Assembly (NCBI GenBank): GCA_028288725.1
Contig: JAQGIC010000011.1
Location: 1-48,607, forward strand
DNA from: Rhodospirillales bacterium
GTDB taxonomy: Bacteria > Pseudomonadota > Alphaproteobacteria > ATCC43930 > CGMCC-115725
Direction of reading: 5' to 3'
Length of the DNA stretch: 48,607 bases
How positions within the stretch are numbered: position 1 is the stretch's first letter; each line of letters begins with the position of its first letter. The notes below the pieces were generated by a model. The model was not told the origin of the DNA. It ran no database searches and saw only the letters and a program-made list of their open reading frames with translations. The translations under genes were made by a program, and so were the position numbers. Below are positions 35,597 to 43,521 of this stretch, piece after piece.

Positions 35597-37009
35597 GTGA
35601 ACCGACTGGCGCTGGCGCTCGCGTTCTCGGCCCTGCGGTTCGTCCCCGCCCTGGCGGCCGATCCGATCGCGGCCGATCCGAAGGTGCAGGCGGCCCTCCA
35701 GGGTCTGGACCAGACCCTGGGCGGCGAGGTGGCGAAGCGCGGCTTTCCGGGCATGGCGGTTGCGGTCATCCATGACCAGGCGCCGCTCTGGGTCCATTCC
35801 TACGGCCAGGCCGATGTCGCGGCGGCGGTGCCGGTCACCGAGAACACCCAATTCCGCATCGCCTCGATCACCAAGCTGTTCACCGCCGTCGCGATCATGC
35901 AGCTGCGCGACGCGGGGCTGTTGAATCTCGACGATCCGGTGCAGAAGCATCTGACGACGTTCCATCTGGCCGGCATGCCGCATCCGACCGTGACGATCCG
36001 CCAGCTGCTCCTGCAACTGGGCGGTCTGCCGCGCGAGCCGCTCGGCACCTCGTGGCAGGACCGTGTCATGCCGACGCGCGAGCAGCTGATGGCCGATCTC
36101 GACCGGCAGGAGCCGGCGATCCCGCCCGAGACGATGTGGAAATACTCCAACCTCGGCTATGCCGTCCTTGGCCAGCTGGTGAAGGCGGTGTCCGACGAGC
36201 GGTTCGAGGATTACGTCCTGCGCCACATCGCCCATCCGCTCGGCATGACCCATACCCTGGTCAATCCGCCGGAAGACCTGATGGGCATCGCGATCGGCTA
36301 CGGCTACCGTCAGCCGGACGGGACCCGCCAGGCCCGCGCCTTCATGAAGATGGGCGGCATGTACGGGGCTGCCGGCGTCATCTCGACCGTGGCCGACCTC
36401 GGCCGCTTCGTCGCCTTCTTCCTGTCCGACGCCCCATCCGACGTGCTGTCGGCCGAAAGCCGGCGCGAGATGCTGCGGGTGCAGGCGATCTTCCCCGACT
36501 GGTCGGGCGGCCAGGGCCTGGGGTTCGAGATCCGCCGCATCGGGAACCAGACCCGGATCGGCCATGCCGGGCGCGGCGCCGGCTATGCCGGGCGTCTCGA
36601 CATCGATCCGGTCAGCAAGCTGGGCGTGATCGTGCTGATCAATGCCGACGAGAACGGGCCGACCCGCTTCGTCGACCAGGCCTTCACGGCCCTGGTCGCG
36701 CCGGTCACGGCGGCGGCGGCCCTCGGCCGGCAGGTGCCGGTCGCGGATCCGGACTGGTCGAAATTCGTCGGCCGCTACACCAACGAAGGTCGGGATTCCG
36801 AGATCGTCCTGATCGACGGCCGGCTCAATTGGCAGGATTCCGGGTTCGCCGATCCGGCGCGCACGCGGATTCCGCTCGACCCGGTCGGCGGCAATGTCTT
36901 CAAATTCACCGCCGGCGCGCTGGTCGGCGAAAAGCTGACGTTCGATCTGGATCCGGCCGGCAAGGTCGTCGCCATGCATGCCGCCGGCAACACCGACCTC
37001 AGGAAATAG
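35597..37009 (+). CDS. Serine beta-lactamase-like hydrolase (class C / DD-peptidase fold), secreted
   Basis: About 470 residues from GTG 35597 with GAGGG close upstream; a longer frame inside the previous gene is not real. A signal peptide is visible (LALALAFSALRFVPALA-AD). Catalytic marks of the PF00144 family: S-I-T-K (Ser90, Lys93), YSNLGY (Tyr of Y-x-N), and GHAGRGAGYAG in place of K-T-G. After about residue 390 an extra domain (WSKFVGRYTNEGRDSEIVLID) of the kind found in esterase-like members follows. Substrate may be peptidoglycan peptides or an ester. It follows the cNMP gene by 5 bases and its tail overlaps the HAD gene by 11 bases. Confidence 0.92.
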   Translation: MNRLALALAFSALRFVPALAADPIAADPKVQAALQGLDQTLGGEVAKRGFPGMAVAVIHDQAPLWVHSYGQADVAAAVPVTENTQFRIASITKLFTAVAIMQLRDAGLLNLDDPVQKHLTTFHLAGMPHPTVTIRQLLLQLGGLPREPLGTSWQDRVMPTREQLMADLDRQEPAIPPETMWKYSNLGYAVLGQLVKAVSDERFEDYVLRHIAHPLGMTHTLVNPPEDLMGIAIGYGYRQPDGTRQARAFMKMGGMYGAAGVISTVADLGRFVAFFLSDAPSDVLSAESRREMLRVQAIFPDWSGGQGLGFEIRRIGNQTRIGHAGRGAGYAGRLDIDPVSKLGVIVLINADENGPTRFVDQAFTALVAPVTAAAALGRQVPVADPDWSKFVGRYTNEGRDSEIVLIDGRLNWQDSGFADPARTRIPLDPVGGNVFKFTAGALVGEKLTFDLDPAGKVVAMHAAGNTDLRK

Positions 37010-37694
37010 CCACGTCCCGGATCAGGCCGGGCAGGTCGCGCATGTCGGCGAAAATGCGCGTCGCGCCGGCCTCCATCAGCCGCGGGCCATGGCTGGGCGG
37101 GTCCCAGGCGGTCTGGGTGAAGCCCAGCACGCGCATGCCGGCGGCGGCGGCCCCGGTCACGCCCGGCACGCTGTCCTCGATCACCAGGCAGCGCGCGGGC
37201 TCGATGCCCATGCGCCGGGCCGCGTGCAGGAACAGGTCGGGCGCCGGCTTGCCGTGCGCGACCTCGACCGCGCTGAACACGTGCGGGGCGAAGCTCGACC
37301 ACAGCCCGATCTGGCCGATGTAGCGTTCCAGCCAATCCGGGTTCGAGGACGAGGCGACGCATTTGCGCTGCGGGATCGCGGCGACGGCCTCCCGGACATG
37401 CGGTACGGCCAGATCCGGTCCGGCCGCGACGCAGGCGGCCAGGATGGTCTCGGCGATGCCATCATGAAAATCGGCCGGCAAGGTCACGCCATGCTCGCAT
37501 TCCAGCGTGCGATACATGTCCTTGAACGCGATGCCGGTGAAGCGCAGCGCCACGTCCTGTTCGGTCAGCGGGATGCCCACGGCGCTGAAGGCGTTGGCAT
37601 CCGCCGCCCAGCAATGCGGCTCGGTCTGGATCAGCACGCCGTCGCAATCGAAGATGACCAGATCGATCGGCGATCCATTTTGGGGACCGGTCAT
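36999..37694 (-). CDS. HAD-superfamily phosphatase (beta-phosphoglucomutase/phosphoglycolate type)
   Basis: A 231-residue HAD hydrolase. Motif I is DCDGVLIQTE (Asp16, Asp18), motif II SSSNP, motif III K in HGKPAPDLFL, and motif IV IEDSVPGVTGAAAAGM. The cap type and length match the subfamily IA of phosphoglycolate phosphatases and sugar-phosphate phosphatases. ATG 37694 overlaps the xth stop (ATGA), so it is co-expressed with exodeoxyribonuclease III. Substrate uncertain. Confidence 0.94.
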   Translation of the reverse strand: MTGPQNGSPIDLVIFDCDGVLIQTEPHCWAADANAFSAVGIPLTEQDVALRFTGIAFKDMYRTLECEHGVTLPADFHDGIAETILAACVAAGPDLAVPHVREAVAAIPQRKCVASSSNPDWLERYIGQIGLWSSFAPHVFSAVEVAHGKPAPDLFLHAARRMGIEPARCLVIEDSVPGVTGAAAAGMRVLGFTQTAWDPPSHGPRLMEAGATRIFADMRDLPGLIRDVAIS

Positions 37695-38491
37695 GACCCG
37701 ACCGTGACCGTGATCGGCGCATGGTCGGACGGCTGCTCCCAGCCGCGCACGGCGCGATGGATCTCGGCCTTGGCGACGCCCGGCATCAGGTCCGGCGTGA
37801 CCCAGACATGGTCGAGCCGGCGGCCCTTGTCGGCCGCGTCCCAATCCTTGGCCCGGTAGCTCCACCAGGAATACAGCTTGTCGGTCGCCGGCGTGAAATG
37901 GCGGACCGCATCGACGAAGCCGCCGGCGTTCTGCATCCGGTTCAGCTTGTCGACCTCGATCGGCGTATGGCTGACCACGTCCCGCAGCGCCTTGTGCGAC
38001 CAGACGTCATGCTCCAGCGGCGCGATGTTCAGGTCGCCGACCAGGATCGTCCGCTTCCGGTCGGTATGGTCGGCCAGCCAGGCCGTGACCTCGTCCAGGA
38101 ACTGCAGCTTGTGGGCGAACTTATCGTTCTGCGCCGGATCGGGAATGTCGCCGCCGGCTGGAATGTAGAAATTATGCACCTCGGTGCCGTCCTCGAGCCG
38201 CGCCCAGATGTGCCGGCAATCCTCCTTGCCGCACCAGCTGTGCTTGCCCGACACATCGCCGGTCGCAACGAACGGCAGGCGCGAGACGATCGCGACGCCG
38301 TTGTAGCTCTTCTGGCCATGGATCATCTGGTGGCGATAGCCCGCCGCCTTCAGCGCCGCCGCCGGGAACGTGTCGTCGACCGTCTTGGTCTCCTGCAGGC
38401 ACAGCACGTCCGTCTCGGATTCGGCGAGGAACCGCTCGACATTGCCCAGGCGCAGGCGCACCGAATTGATGTTCCAGGTGGCGATTTTCAT
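37691..38491 (-). CDS. xthA: Exodeoxyribonuclease III (AP endonuclease)
   Basis: A 266-residue member of the Exo III/APE1 family, which cleaves DNA 5' of abasic sites and removes 3' blocks. All motifs are present: MKIATWNINSVR, LQETK (metal-binding Glu), SYNGVAIVSR, GDLNIAP, WWSYR, GRRLDHV, and C-terminal SDHAPI (catalytic His). Start ATG 38491, the universal family start; a long in-frame upstream extension to 39847 lies antisense to another gene and is not translated sequence. In many alphaproteobacteria xthA lies close to ftsK and lolA; here they are 5 kb apart. Confidence 0.97.
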   Translation of the reverse strand: MKIATWNINSVRLRLGNVERFLAESETDVLCLQETKTVDDTFPAAALKAAGYRHQMIHGQKSYNGVAIVSRLPFVATGDVSGKHSWCGKEDCRHIWARLEDGTEVHNFYIPAGGDIPDPAQNDKFAHKLQFLDEVTAWLADHTDRKRTILVGDLNIAPLEHDVWSHKALRDVVSHTPIEVDKLNRMQNAGGFVDAVRHFTPATDKLYSWWSYRAKDWDAADKGRRLDHVWVTPDLMPGVAKAEIHRAVRGWEQPSDHAPITVTVGS

Positions 38492-38581
38492 GGGGGAAGG
38501 ATTTCCGTGGGTTGGTCGGGGACAACCGAATAGCGTACTCATGCTGGAAGCGAAACCCTTGAGGCGCCACCCGGATCGACC

Positions 38582-39907
38582 ATGTCTGAGCAAGCCTTTC
38601 ATGATGCGGTCCGCCACGCCCTGGTGCTGGCGGAATTCGACCGGGCCCTGCGGTTGCTGGGCGAGCCGGCGGACGCCGAGGCGCTGAACCTGGCGGGTCA
38701 GGCGCTGGGCGGGTTGCGGCGGTATGACCAAGCGGTGGCGTCCTTCACCACGGCCCTGGGTCTCGAGCCCGACCGCTTCGACATCATGAGCAATCTCGGC
38801 AGCGTGCTGGTCGAGCTGGACCGGTTCGGCGAGGCGCTGGCCCTGTTCCGCCGGGCCCATGCGCTGGCGCCGCGCAATGCGCGCATCGTCGCCAATATCG
38901 CCAATCTGCTCGATTTCGCCGGCGCGCTGGACGACGCGATCCTGGGCTATCGGACCGCCCGCCTGTTGGCGCCAGACGATGGCGAGATCCAGTGCAATCA
39001 GGCGATGACCCTGCTGCGCGCCGGGCGGCTCGCCGAGGGTTGGCCGGGGTTCGAGCATCGGCGCCGGGTGGTCGATCCGGCCGAGGCGAGCGTGCCGCGG
39101 CTGGCCGATCCCGCCTCGGTCGCCGGCCGGCGCGTGCTGCTGTTCCACGAACAGGGCTTCGGCGACACGCTGCAAATGCTGCGCTACGTGCCGCTGCTCG
39201 CCGCCAGGGGCGCGGAGGTGCTGGTGCGGGTGCCGCCGCCGCTGGCCCGGCTGACCGCGGCCGTGCCCGGCGTCCGTGCCGTGCTCGGCGACAATGATCC
39301 GACCGGGCCGCTGGATTATCAGGCGCCGCTGATGAGCCTGCCGCTGATCTTCGGCACCGATCTGGGCTCGATCCCGGCGGCGATGCCCTATCTCGCGGCC
39401 GATCCGGGCGCAGGCGCGGTCTGGGCCAAGTGGCTGTCCGGTTTGCCGCGGCCCTGGGTCGGGCTGGTCTGGGCCGGCTCGCCCATCGGCGGGCTCGACC
39501 GCCGGCGCAGCATGCGGTTCGCCGAACTGGCGCCGATCCTCGCGGCACCGGCCGGGTTCGTCTGCCTGCAGATGGGACCGGCCGCGGCCGAGTGGGCACC
39601 GCCGTCGGGTGCGGCGACCTTCTATGCCCCGCCCTGGATCGGCGATTTCGCCGACACGGCCGCGCTGGCGAGCCAGCTCGATCTGCTGATCACGGTCGAC
39701 ACCTCGGTCGCCCATCTGGCCGCGGGGCTGGGCCGGCCGGTCTGGGTGCTGGACCGCTTCTCGTCCTGCTGGCGCTGGCTGACCGGCCGCAGCGACAGCC
39801 CGTGGTATCCGACGCTCCGGCTGTTGCGCCAGCCGGGGCCGGGCCAATGGGGCCCGCCGGTGACCGAGGCGGCCAGGCTGCTGACGGCCTCGGCCGGAGG
39901 TTATTGA
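38582..39907 (+). CDS. TPR-domain glycosyltransferase-like protein (GT9/GT41-like)
   Basis: A 441-residue protein with three TPR units (about residues 30-140: LNLAGQALGGLRRYDQAVASF; IMSNLGSVLVELDRFGEALALF; ANIANLLDFAGALDDAILGY) followed by a GT-B-like domain: FHEQGFGDTLQMLRYVPLLAARG, VGLVWAGSP and DLLITVDTSVAHLAAGLGRPVWVLD, the last resembling heptosyltransferase (GT9) and O-GlcNAc-transferase-like proteins. Such proteins often glycosylate flagellin or other proteins, or act in LPS synthesis. It is transcribed divergent from xthA. Monocistronic; a hairpin follows its stop. Confidence 0.9.
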   Translation: MSEQAFHDAVRHALVLAEFDRALRLLGEPADAEALNLAGQALGGLRRYDQAVASFTTALGLEPDRFDIMSNLGSVLVELDRFGEALALFRRAHALAPRNARIVANIANLLDFAGALDDAILGYRTARLLAPDDGEIQCNQAMTLLRAGRLAEGWPGFEHRRRVVDPAEASVPRLADPASVAGRRVLLFHEQGFGDTLQMLRYVPLLAARGAEVLVRVPPPLARLTAAVPGVRAVLGDNDPTGPLDYQAPLMSLPLIFGTDLGSIPAAMPYLAADPGAGAVWAKWLSGLPRPWVGLVWAGSPIGGLDRRRSMRFAELAPILAAPAGFVCLQMGPAAAEWAPPSGAATFYAPPWIGDFADTAALASQLDLLITVDTSVAHLAAGLGRPVWVLDRFSSCWRWLTGRSDSPWYPTLRLLRQPGPGQWGPPVTEAARLLTASAGGY

Positions 39908-39920
39908 TCTGGCGCGAATT

Positions 39921-39937
39921 AACGCCCCTTGGGCGTT
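39921..39937. terminator. Short hairpin after TPR glycosyltransferase gene
   Basis: AACGCCC-CTT-GGGCGTT is a perfect 7-base stem with 3-base loop, 14 bases after the stop at 39907 and before the convergent FAH gene stop at 39986. No T-run follows, so termination efficiency is uncertain. Confidence 0.5.
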
Positions 39938-39985
39938 GCCTTCGGCCCTTGTCGTTCGGATGAAGCCATCCGGACGGAAAGCGCG

Positions 39986-40669
39986 CTAGCCGATCGTGAT
40001 TTCCAGATCGGTCAGCCCATCGACATGGCCCAGCAGCTTGTCGCCATGGGTCACGGCCGCAACCCCTTCCGGCGTGCCGGAATAGATCAGGTCGCCGGGG
40101 AACAGCTCCATCAGGGCCGAGAGGTAGGACACGCTCTCGGCGACCGACCAGATCAGGTCGCCGATGTCGCCGGTCTGCTTGACCGTGCCGTTGACCTTGA
40201 TCCAGATGGCGCCCTTGTCGATATGGCCGACGTCGCTCGCCTTATGGATCGGCGCGATCGGCGCGGACTGGTCGAAGCCCTTGCCCATTTCCCAAGGACG
40301 GCCGGTCTTCTTGGCCTCGCTCTGCAGATCGCGGCGGGTCATGTCGAGGCCGACGGCATAGCCGTAGACATAGCCAAGCGCTTCGGCGACCGGAATATTC
40401 TTGCCCTGTTTGCCGATGGCGACGACCAGCTCGATCTCGTGATGCAGGTCCTTGGTCCGCGGCGGATAGGCCATGGTCGAATAGTTGGCCAGGATGCTGT
40501 CGGCCGGCTTCATGAAGAAGAACGGCGGCTCGCGGTCCGGATCGGTGCCCATTTCGCGGGCATGGGCGGCGTAATTGCGGCCGACGCAATAGATCCGGCG
40601 CACCGGGAACGGATCGCCGCCGACCACGGGAACCGTGACGATGGCGGGGGCGGGAACGGCATAGGCCAT
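39986..40669 (-). CDS. FAH-family hydrolase, probable fumarylpyruvate hydrolase
   Basis: A 227-residue fumarylacetoacetate-hydrolase-family protein. Metal ligands: Glu78 and Glu80 in HHEIELVVAIG and Asp109 in VGLDMTRRD. Start RIYCVGRNYAAHAREMG and YSGTPEGVAAV are family marks. It lies 109 bases downstream of a gentisate 1,2-dioxygenase gene on the same strand, so the likely reaction is the cleavage of fumarylpyruvate (or maleylpyruvate) to fumarate and pyruvate, the last step of the gentisate route. No maleylpyruvate isomerase gene is nearby. A ribosome site AGAGG precedes ATG 40669. Confidence 0.92.
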   Translation of the reverse strand: MAYAVPAPAIVTVPVVGGDPFPVRRIYCVGRNYAAHAREMGTDPDREPPFFFMKPADSILANYSTMAYPPRTKDLHHEIELVVAIGKQGKNIPVAEALGYVYGYAVGLDMTRRDLQSEAKKTGRPWEMGKGFDQSAPIAPIHKASDVGHIDKGAIWIKVNGTVKQTGDIGDLIWSVAESVSYLSALMELFPGDLIYSGTPEGVAAVTHGDKLLGHVDGLTDLEITIG

Positions 40670-40777
40670 GGGTAAACCTCTAGGGCGGGTACGGAAATGG
40701 CGACGGCGGGCGCCATGAAAGCACGCCGCCGGAGGGGCATCAATCGGTGTCGGATACTGTTGTCGAGTCCTGTGGCG

Positions 40778-41827
40778 TCAGGCCGCGCGGGCCTGGCGAT
40801 CCTCGCGCCACAGACCCAGCGCCTGCTGGACCGGCCGGTCGGAGAAGCTGAACAGCACGGACTCGGGCCCCGCCTCGTGGCGCACCGGGCACCAGCTCGG
40901 CACCACGAACACGTCGTGCGGCTGCCAATGGAAGCTCGCATCGCCGATCCGGCTGGTGCCGGATCCCTCGACCGCGACATAGATGGTGGCATCGGTCGAG
41001 CGATAGCTCTCGGTGCGGAAGCCGGCCGGCAGCAACTGCATGAAGGGCTGGATCGTCGGCATCGGCGAGCCGCCGGTCGCGGGATTGACGTAGCGCAGCT
41101 TCAGCCCGTGGCACGGGTCCCAATCATCGGCCCGCTTCAGCGTTTCCAGCGCCTCGCGCGAGCGGTCATAGGGATAGTTGAACACGGGCGAGGTCGGGGT
41201 GGCCGGCTTCCAATCGACCGGCATCAGGCCCATGCCGTAGCGCGCCAGACTGTCGCCGACCGGTTTGGTTTCCATCTGCTGCTCGGCATTGCCCGGCTCG
41301 GCGAAGCTGGCGTCGAGGAAGCCCACCAGCGGGATGTCGAGCCCGTCGAGCCAGACCATCGGCTCCTCGGTCTCGTTGCCGTGGTCGTGCCAGGTCCAGC
41401 TCGGCGTGATGATGAAATCGCCCGGCCGCATCAGGGTCCGCTCGCCATCGACTGCGGTGAAGGCGCCATTGCCCTCGATCACGAAGCGCAGCGCCGACTG
41501 GCTATGGCGATGGGCGGGTGCCACCTCGCCCGGCAGGATCAGCTGCAGGCCGGCATAGAGCGTATGGGTGATGCAGGATTTGCCGGGCATGCCGGGGTTT
41601 TCCAGGATCAGGACGCGACGCTCGGCCTCGCGCGCGGTGATCAGCCGGCCGGCTTCCATCAGCTGCGGCCGGACGTCTCCATAGCGCCAGAAGGCGGGGA
41701 TGCAGGGGCTCTGCGGTTCGCGCGTGATCAGCGCGCCCAGCACTTCCCACAGGGGTGCCAGATTGTTGGGCGCGAGGCGGTCGTAAAACGCCTGTCGTTC
41801 CGGTGTCGATGTTGCCGCTGCGTGCAT
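40778..41827 (-). CDS. Gentisate 1,2-dioxygenase
   Basis: A 349-residue bicupin Fe(II) dioxygenase. The first cupin carries the ligands HRHSQSALRFVIEG (His106, His108) and WTWHDHGNE (His147 or 149), as in known gentisate dioxygenases, which open gentisate to maleylpyruvate. The second cupin (RSTDATIYVAVEGSGTSRIG; WQPHDVFVVPSW) has a degenerate ligand set, also normal. GGGAGGAAG precedes ATG 41827. It lies upstream of a FAH-family gene, giving two of the three gentisate-pathway steps. Confidence 0.95.
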   Translation of the reverse strand: MHAAATSTPERQAFYDRLAPNNLAPLWEVLGALITREPQSPCIPAFWRYGDVRPQLMEAGRLITAREAERRVLILENPGMPGKSCITHTLYAGLQLILPGEVAPAHRHSQSALRFVIEGNGAFTAVDGERTLMRPGDFIITPSWTWHDHGNETEEPMVWLDGLDIPLVGFLDASFAEPGNAEQQMETKPVGDSLARYGMGLMPVDWKPATPTSPVFNYPYDRSREALETLKRADDWDPCHGLKLRYVNPATGGSPMPTIQPFMQLLPAGFRTESYRSTDATIYVAVEGSGTSRIGDASFHWQPHDVFVVPSWCPVRHEAGPESVLFSFSDRPVQQALGLWREDRQARAA

Positions 41828-41861
41828 GGCTTCCTCCCTGGTACCCGCTCAGGCGGCGGAC

Positions 41862-41925
41862 TTCCATCAGGTGGAAATAGCATCGCGCGAATTACATGCA
41901 TTTACAAATAAATTTATCGACCCGG
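41862..41925 (-). promoter_or_regulatory. Promoter/operator region of the gentisate genes
   Basis: Upstream of the dioxygenase start, TTCCA-TCAGG-TGGAA (41862-41876) is a 5-base inverted repeat, and the next ~40 bases are AT-rich (AATTACATGCATTTACAAATAAATTT), very different from the surrounding coding DNA. On the minus strand, TTGTAA lies upstream of the dyad and could be a -35 box. A MarR-, GntR- or IclR-type operator is possible; no regulator gene is nearby. Confidence 0.4.
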
Positions 41926-42375
41926 AACCATGGCGGACAGGCGCAGCGGGAATAGAACGCTCAGCGCCAGCGGGGTGACGAGCCCGACCAGCAAGCCGCG
42001 CCAGACGCCGTTGCCCACACCGACCCAGCCGGCCAGCAGCCAGAACAGCGTGAACAGCAGGGCGAACAGGAGCAGCCAGGTGCCATGGCGATGCCGGGTC
42101 AGCGCGGACAGCCATCGATGCGTGCCGGTCCGAGCCTGCTCATGGTATCGGCCGAGCGAACGCCGCGTGCCGACCGCGGCCTGGGCCGTCCAATCGCGGA
42201 TCCGCTGCATCCCGGCGCCGCTTGCCCGGCGCAGGTCCCGTGCCCCCGCGACGATCCGTTTGCGCAGATCGACCGCCGTGGCGACGGCCGCCCGGCGCCA
42301 GAGCGTGGCCTGGGCCGCCATCATCGGTCGGAATACCGTCCATGTCCGAAAACGAGCATTGCCGCGGCGCGACAT
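41914..42375 (-). CDS. Hypothetical membrane protein with basic N-terminus
   Basis: An open frame of 153 residues from ATG 42375 (TTG 42414 would add 13). The N-terminal 90 residues are Arg/Ala-rich and basic (WRRAAVATAVDLRKRIVAGARDLRRASG), then come two hydrophobic segments, WLLLFALLFTLFWLLAGWVG and VWRGLLVGLVTPLALSVLFPLRL. The hydrophobic stretches and position in an otherwise gene-free 0.5 kb make it credible. I recognise no family. It is downstream of nothing obvious and 86 bases upstream of the dioxygenase gene on the same strand; the operator region at 41862-41925 overlaps its end. Confidence 0.5.
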   Translation of the reverse strand: MSRRGNARFRTWTVFRPMMAAQATLWRRAAVATAVDLRKRIVAGARDLRRASGAGMQRIRDWTAQAAVGTRRSLGRYHEQARTGTHRWLSALTRHRHGTWLLLFALLFTLFWLLAGWVGVGNGVWRGLLVGLVTPLALSVLFPLRLSAMVPGR

Positions 42376-42525
42376 TCGCCGCCGCCGGCCGTCCTTGCCT
42401 TGAAAGCCAACCAATGCGCCGTCGACGATCCACTCATAGTCGCACCCTCCGCAATTGGAAGCTGCGGATCGTCTCTTAGGTTCGCCGGGGCGTCAAGGGA
42501 GGGAAGCCATGACCCTGAAAGGGGT

Positions 42526-42556
42526 GACGCCCGGTCAGGGGGGATGACCGGGCGTC
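42526..42556. repeat. Strong inverted repeat in 0.3-kb gap
   Basis: GACGCCCGGTCA (42526-42537) and TGACCGGGCGTC (42545-42556) are exact 12-base reverse complements around the loop GGGGGGA. It lies between the hypothetical membrane gene start and the amidotransferase stop. On the minus strand it could terminate the amidotransferase transcript, though it is about 180 bases past the stop; on the plus strand it overlaps the ATG of a possible small ORF. Confidence 0.6.
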
Positions 42557-42738
42557 GGGGGGTTGAAGTGCCGTTGGGGGAGCCCGATTTGGCAGGGGAA
42601 CCTCTTCGGGATCAGGACGTCGAGGTCCTCGATCACTTCGCAAAAACATTTGGGGTGTATCTGCGCCGCAACAACTGCGCTTGTTGCATGCCGGAAGCCC
42701 GAGCCCTGCATGCAACCGATGGATCGCTCAGGCGTTAA
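42544..42738 (+). CDS. Possible small cysteine-containing ORF
   Basis: Weak candidate. ATG 42544 opens a 64-residue frame with LDHFAKTFGVYLRRNNCACCMPEARAL; the C-A-C-C cluster is notable. GGGGGG just before the ATG could serve as a ribosome site but sits in a hairpin loop. Codon use is less GC-biased at third positions than in the neighbours. Its TAA (42736-42738) overlaps by two bases the stop of the convergent amidotransferase gene. The region 42415-42735 otherwise contains nothing I can name. Confidence 0.25.
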   Translation: MTGRRGVEVPLGEPDLAGEPLRDQDVEVLDHFAKTFGVYLRRNNCACCMPEARALHATDGSLRR

Positions 42739-43502
42739 GCCGCGCGTTGCCTGTCCAAACGGGCCTGCGCGCGTCGGGCGCAGGCGGCGCCGAATGCCTC
42801 GAAGAGCTTGATCGAAAAGGTATTTTCCAGCGCTTGCCATTCCGGGTGCCATTGCACGCCGACGACGAAATCGGCTCCTTCCAAGCGAACCGCCTCGATT
42901 TGCCCGTCCGGCGCCGTCGCTTCGATCGATAGGTTTTTTGCCGGCCGATCGATGCCTTGGCCATGGAGCGAATTGACGTCGATCGCGTTCGTCCCGGCTA
43001 ACCGCTCGAACAGACCGCCGGGCGTAAGCGTGACCGGATGCACCAGGCGGTACTTATGCTCGGCCGTGCCGGTCCTGTCGGAGCGATGATCCATACGGCC
43101 CGGGACCTCCTGCACCTCCTGATGCAGGCTGCCGCCGAGCGCCACGTTCAGTTCCTGATGACCGCGGCAGATACCCAGGATCGGTATCCCGGCCGCGACG
43201 GCGGCCCGGATCAGCGGCAGCGTGGTCGCGTCCCGCTCCGGATCGGTCAGATTGTCGGCCGGCGGCGCCGGACCGTCATAGTGATGCGGCTCGACGTTGG
43301 ACGGGCTGCCGGTCAGCAACAGCCCATCGAACCGGCCGATTAGGTCGGTCAGATCCAGCCGTTCGCCCAGTGCCGGGATCAGCACCGGCAGACAGCCGGC
43401 GGCTTCGAGCCCGGCGAGGATGTATTTCTCCCCGACCTGGTGAAGGGCATGCTGGTCCGGCTGGCGGCGGCAACAGGGAATGGCGATCAGAGGCAAGGAC
43501 AT
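42735..43502 (-). CDS. Class I glutamine-amidotransferase-like hydrolase (PuuD/peptidase C26 type)
   Basis: A 255-residue protein of the gamma-glutamyl-gamma-aminobutyrate hydrolase family. The nucleophile Cys is in GICRGHQELNVALGGSLHQ, and the His-Glu pair in VQWHPEW. DGLLLTGSPSNVEPHHY and DVNSLHGQGID are family marks. It hydrolyses a gamma-glutamyl amide such as gamma-glutamyl-GABA in polyamine breakdown. No other puu genes are in the window. It lies 19 bases after lolA on the same strand, so it is probably in the ftsK-lolA transcript group. Confidence 0.93.
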   Translation of the reverse strand: MSLPLIAIPCCRRQPDQHALHQVGEKYILAGLEAAGCLPVLIPALGERLDLTDLIGRFDGLLLTGSPSNVEPHHYDGPAPPADNLTDPERDATTLPLIRAAVAAGIPILGICRGHQELNVALGGSLHQEVQEVPGRMDHRSDRTGTAEHKYRLVHPVTLTPGGLFERLAGTNAIDVNSLHGQGIDRPAKNLSIEATAPDGQIEAVRLEGADFVVGVQWHPEWQALENTFSIKLFEAFGAACARRAQARLDRQRAA

Positions 43503-43521
43503 GGGGGCTTGGGATCCCTCG

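Noticed and set aside
37691-39847. 718-codon frame extending exodeoxyribonuclease III upstream
   Set aside because: The extension is antisense to the TPR glycosyltransferase gene; the family start MKIATWN at 38491 is universal.
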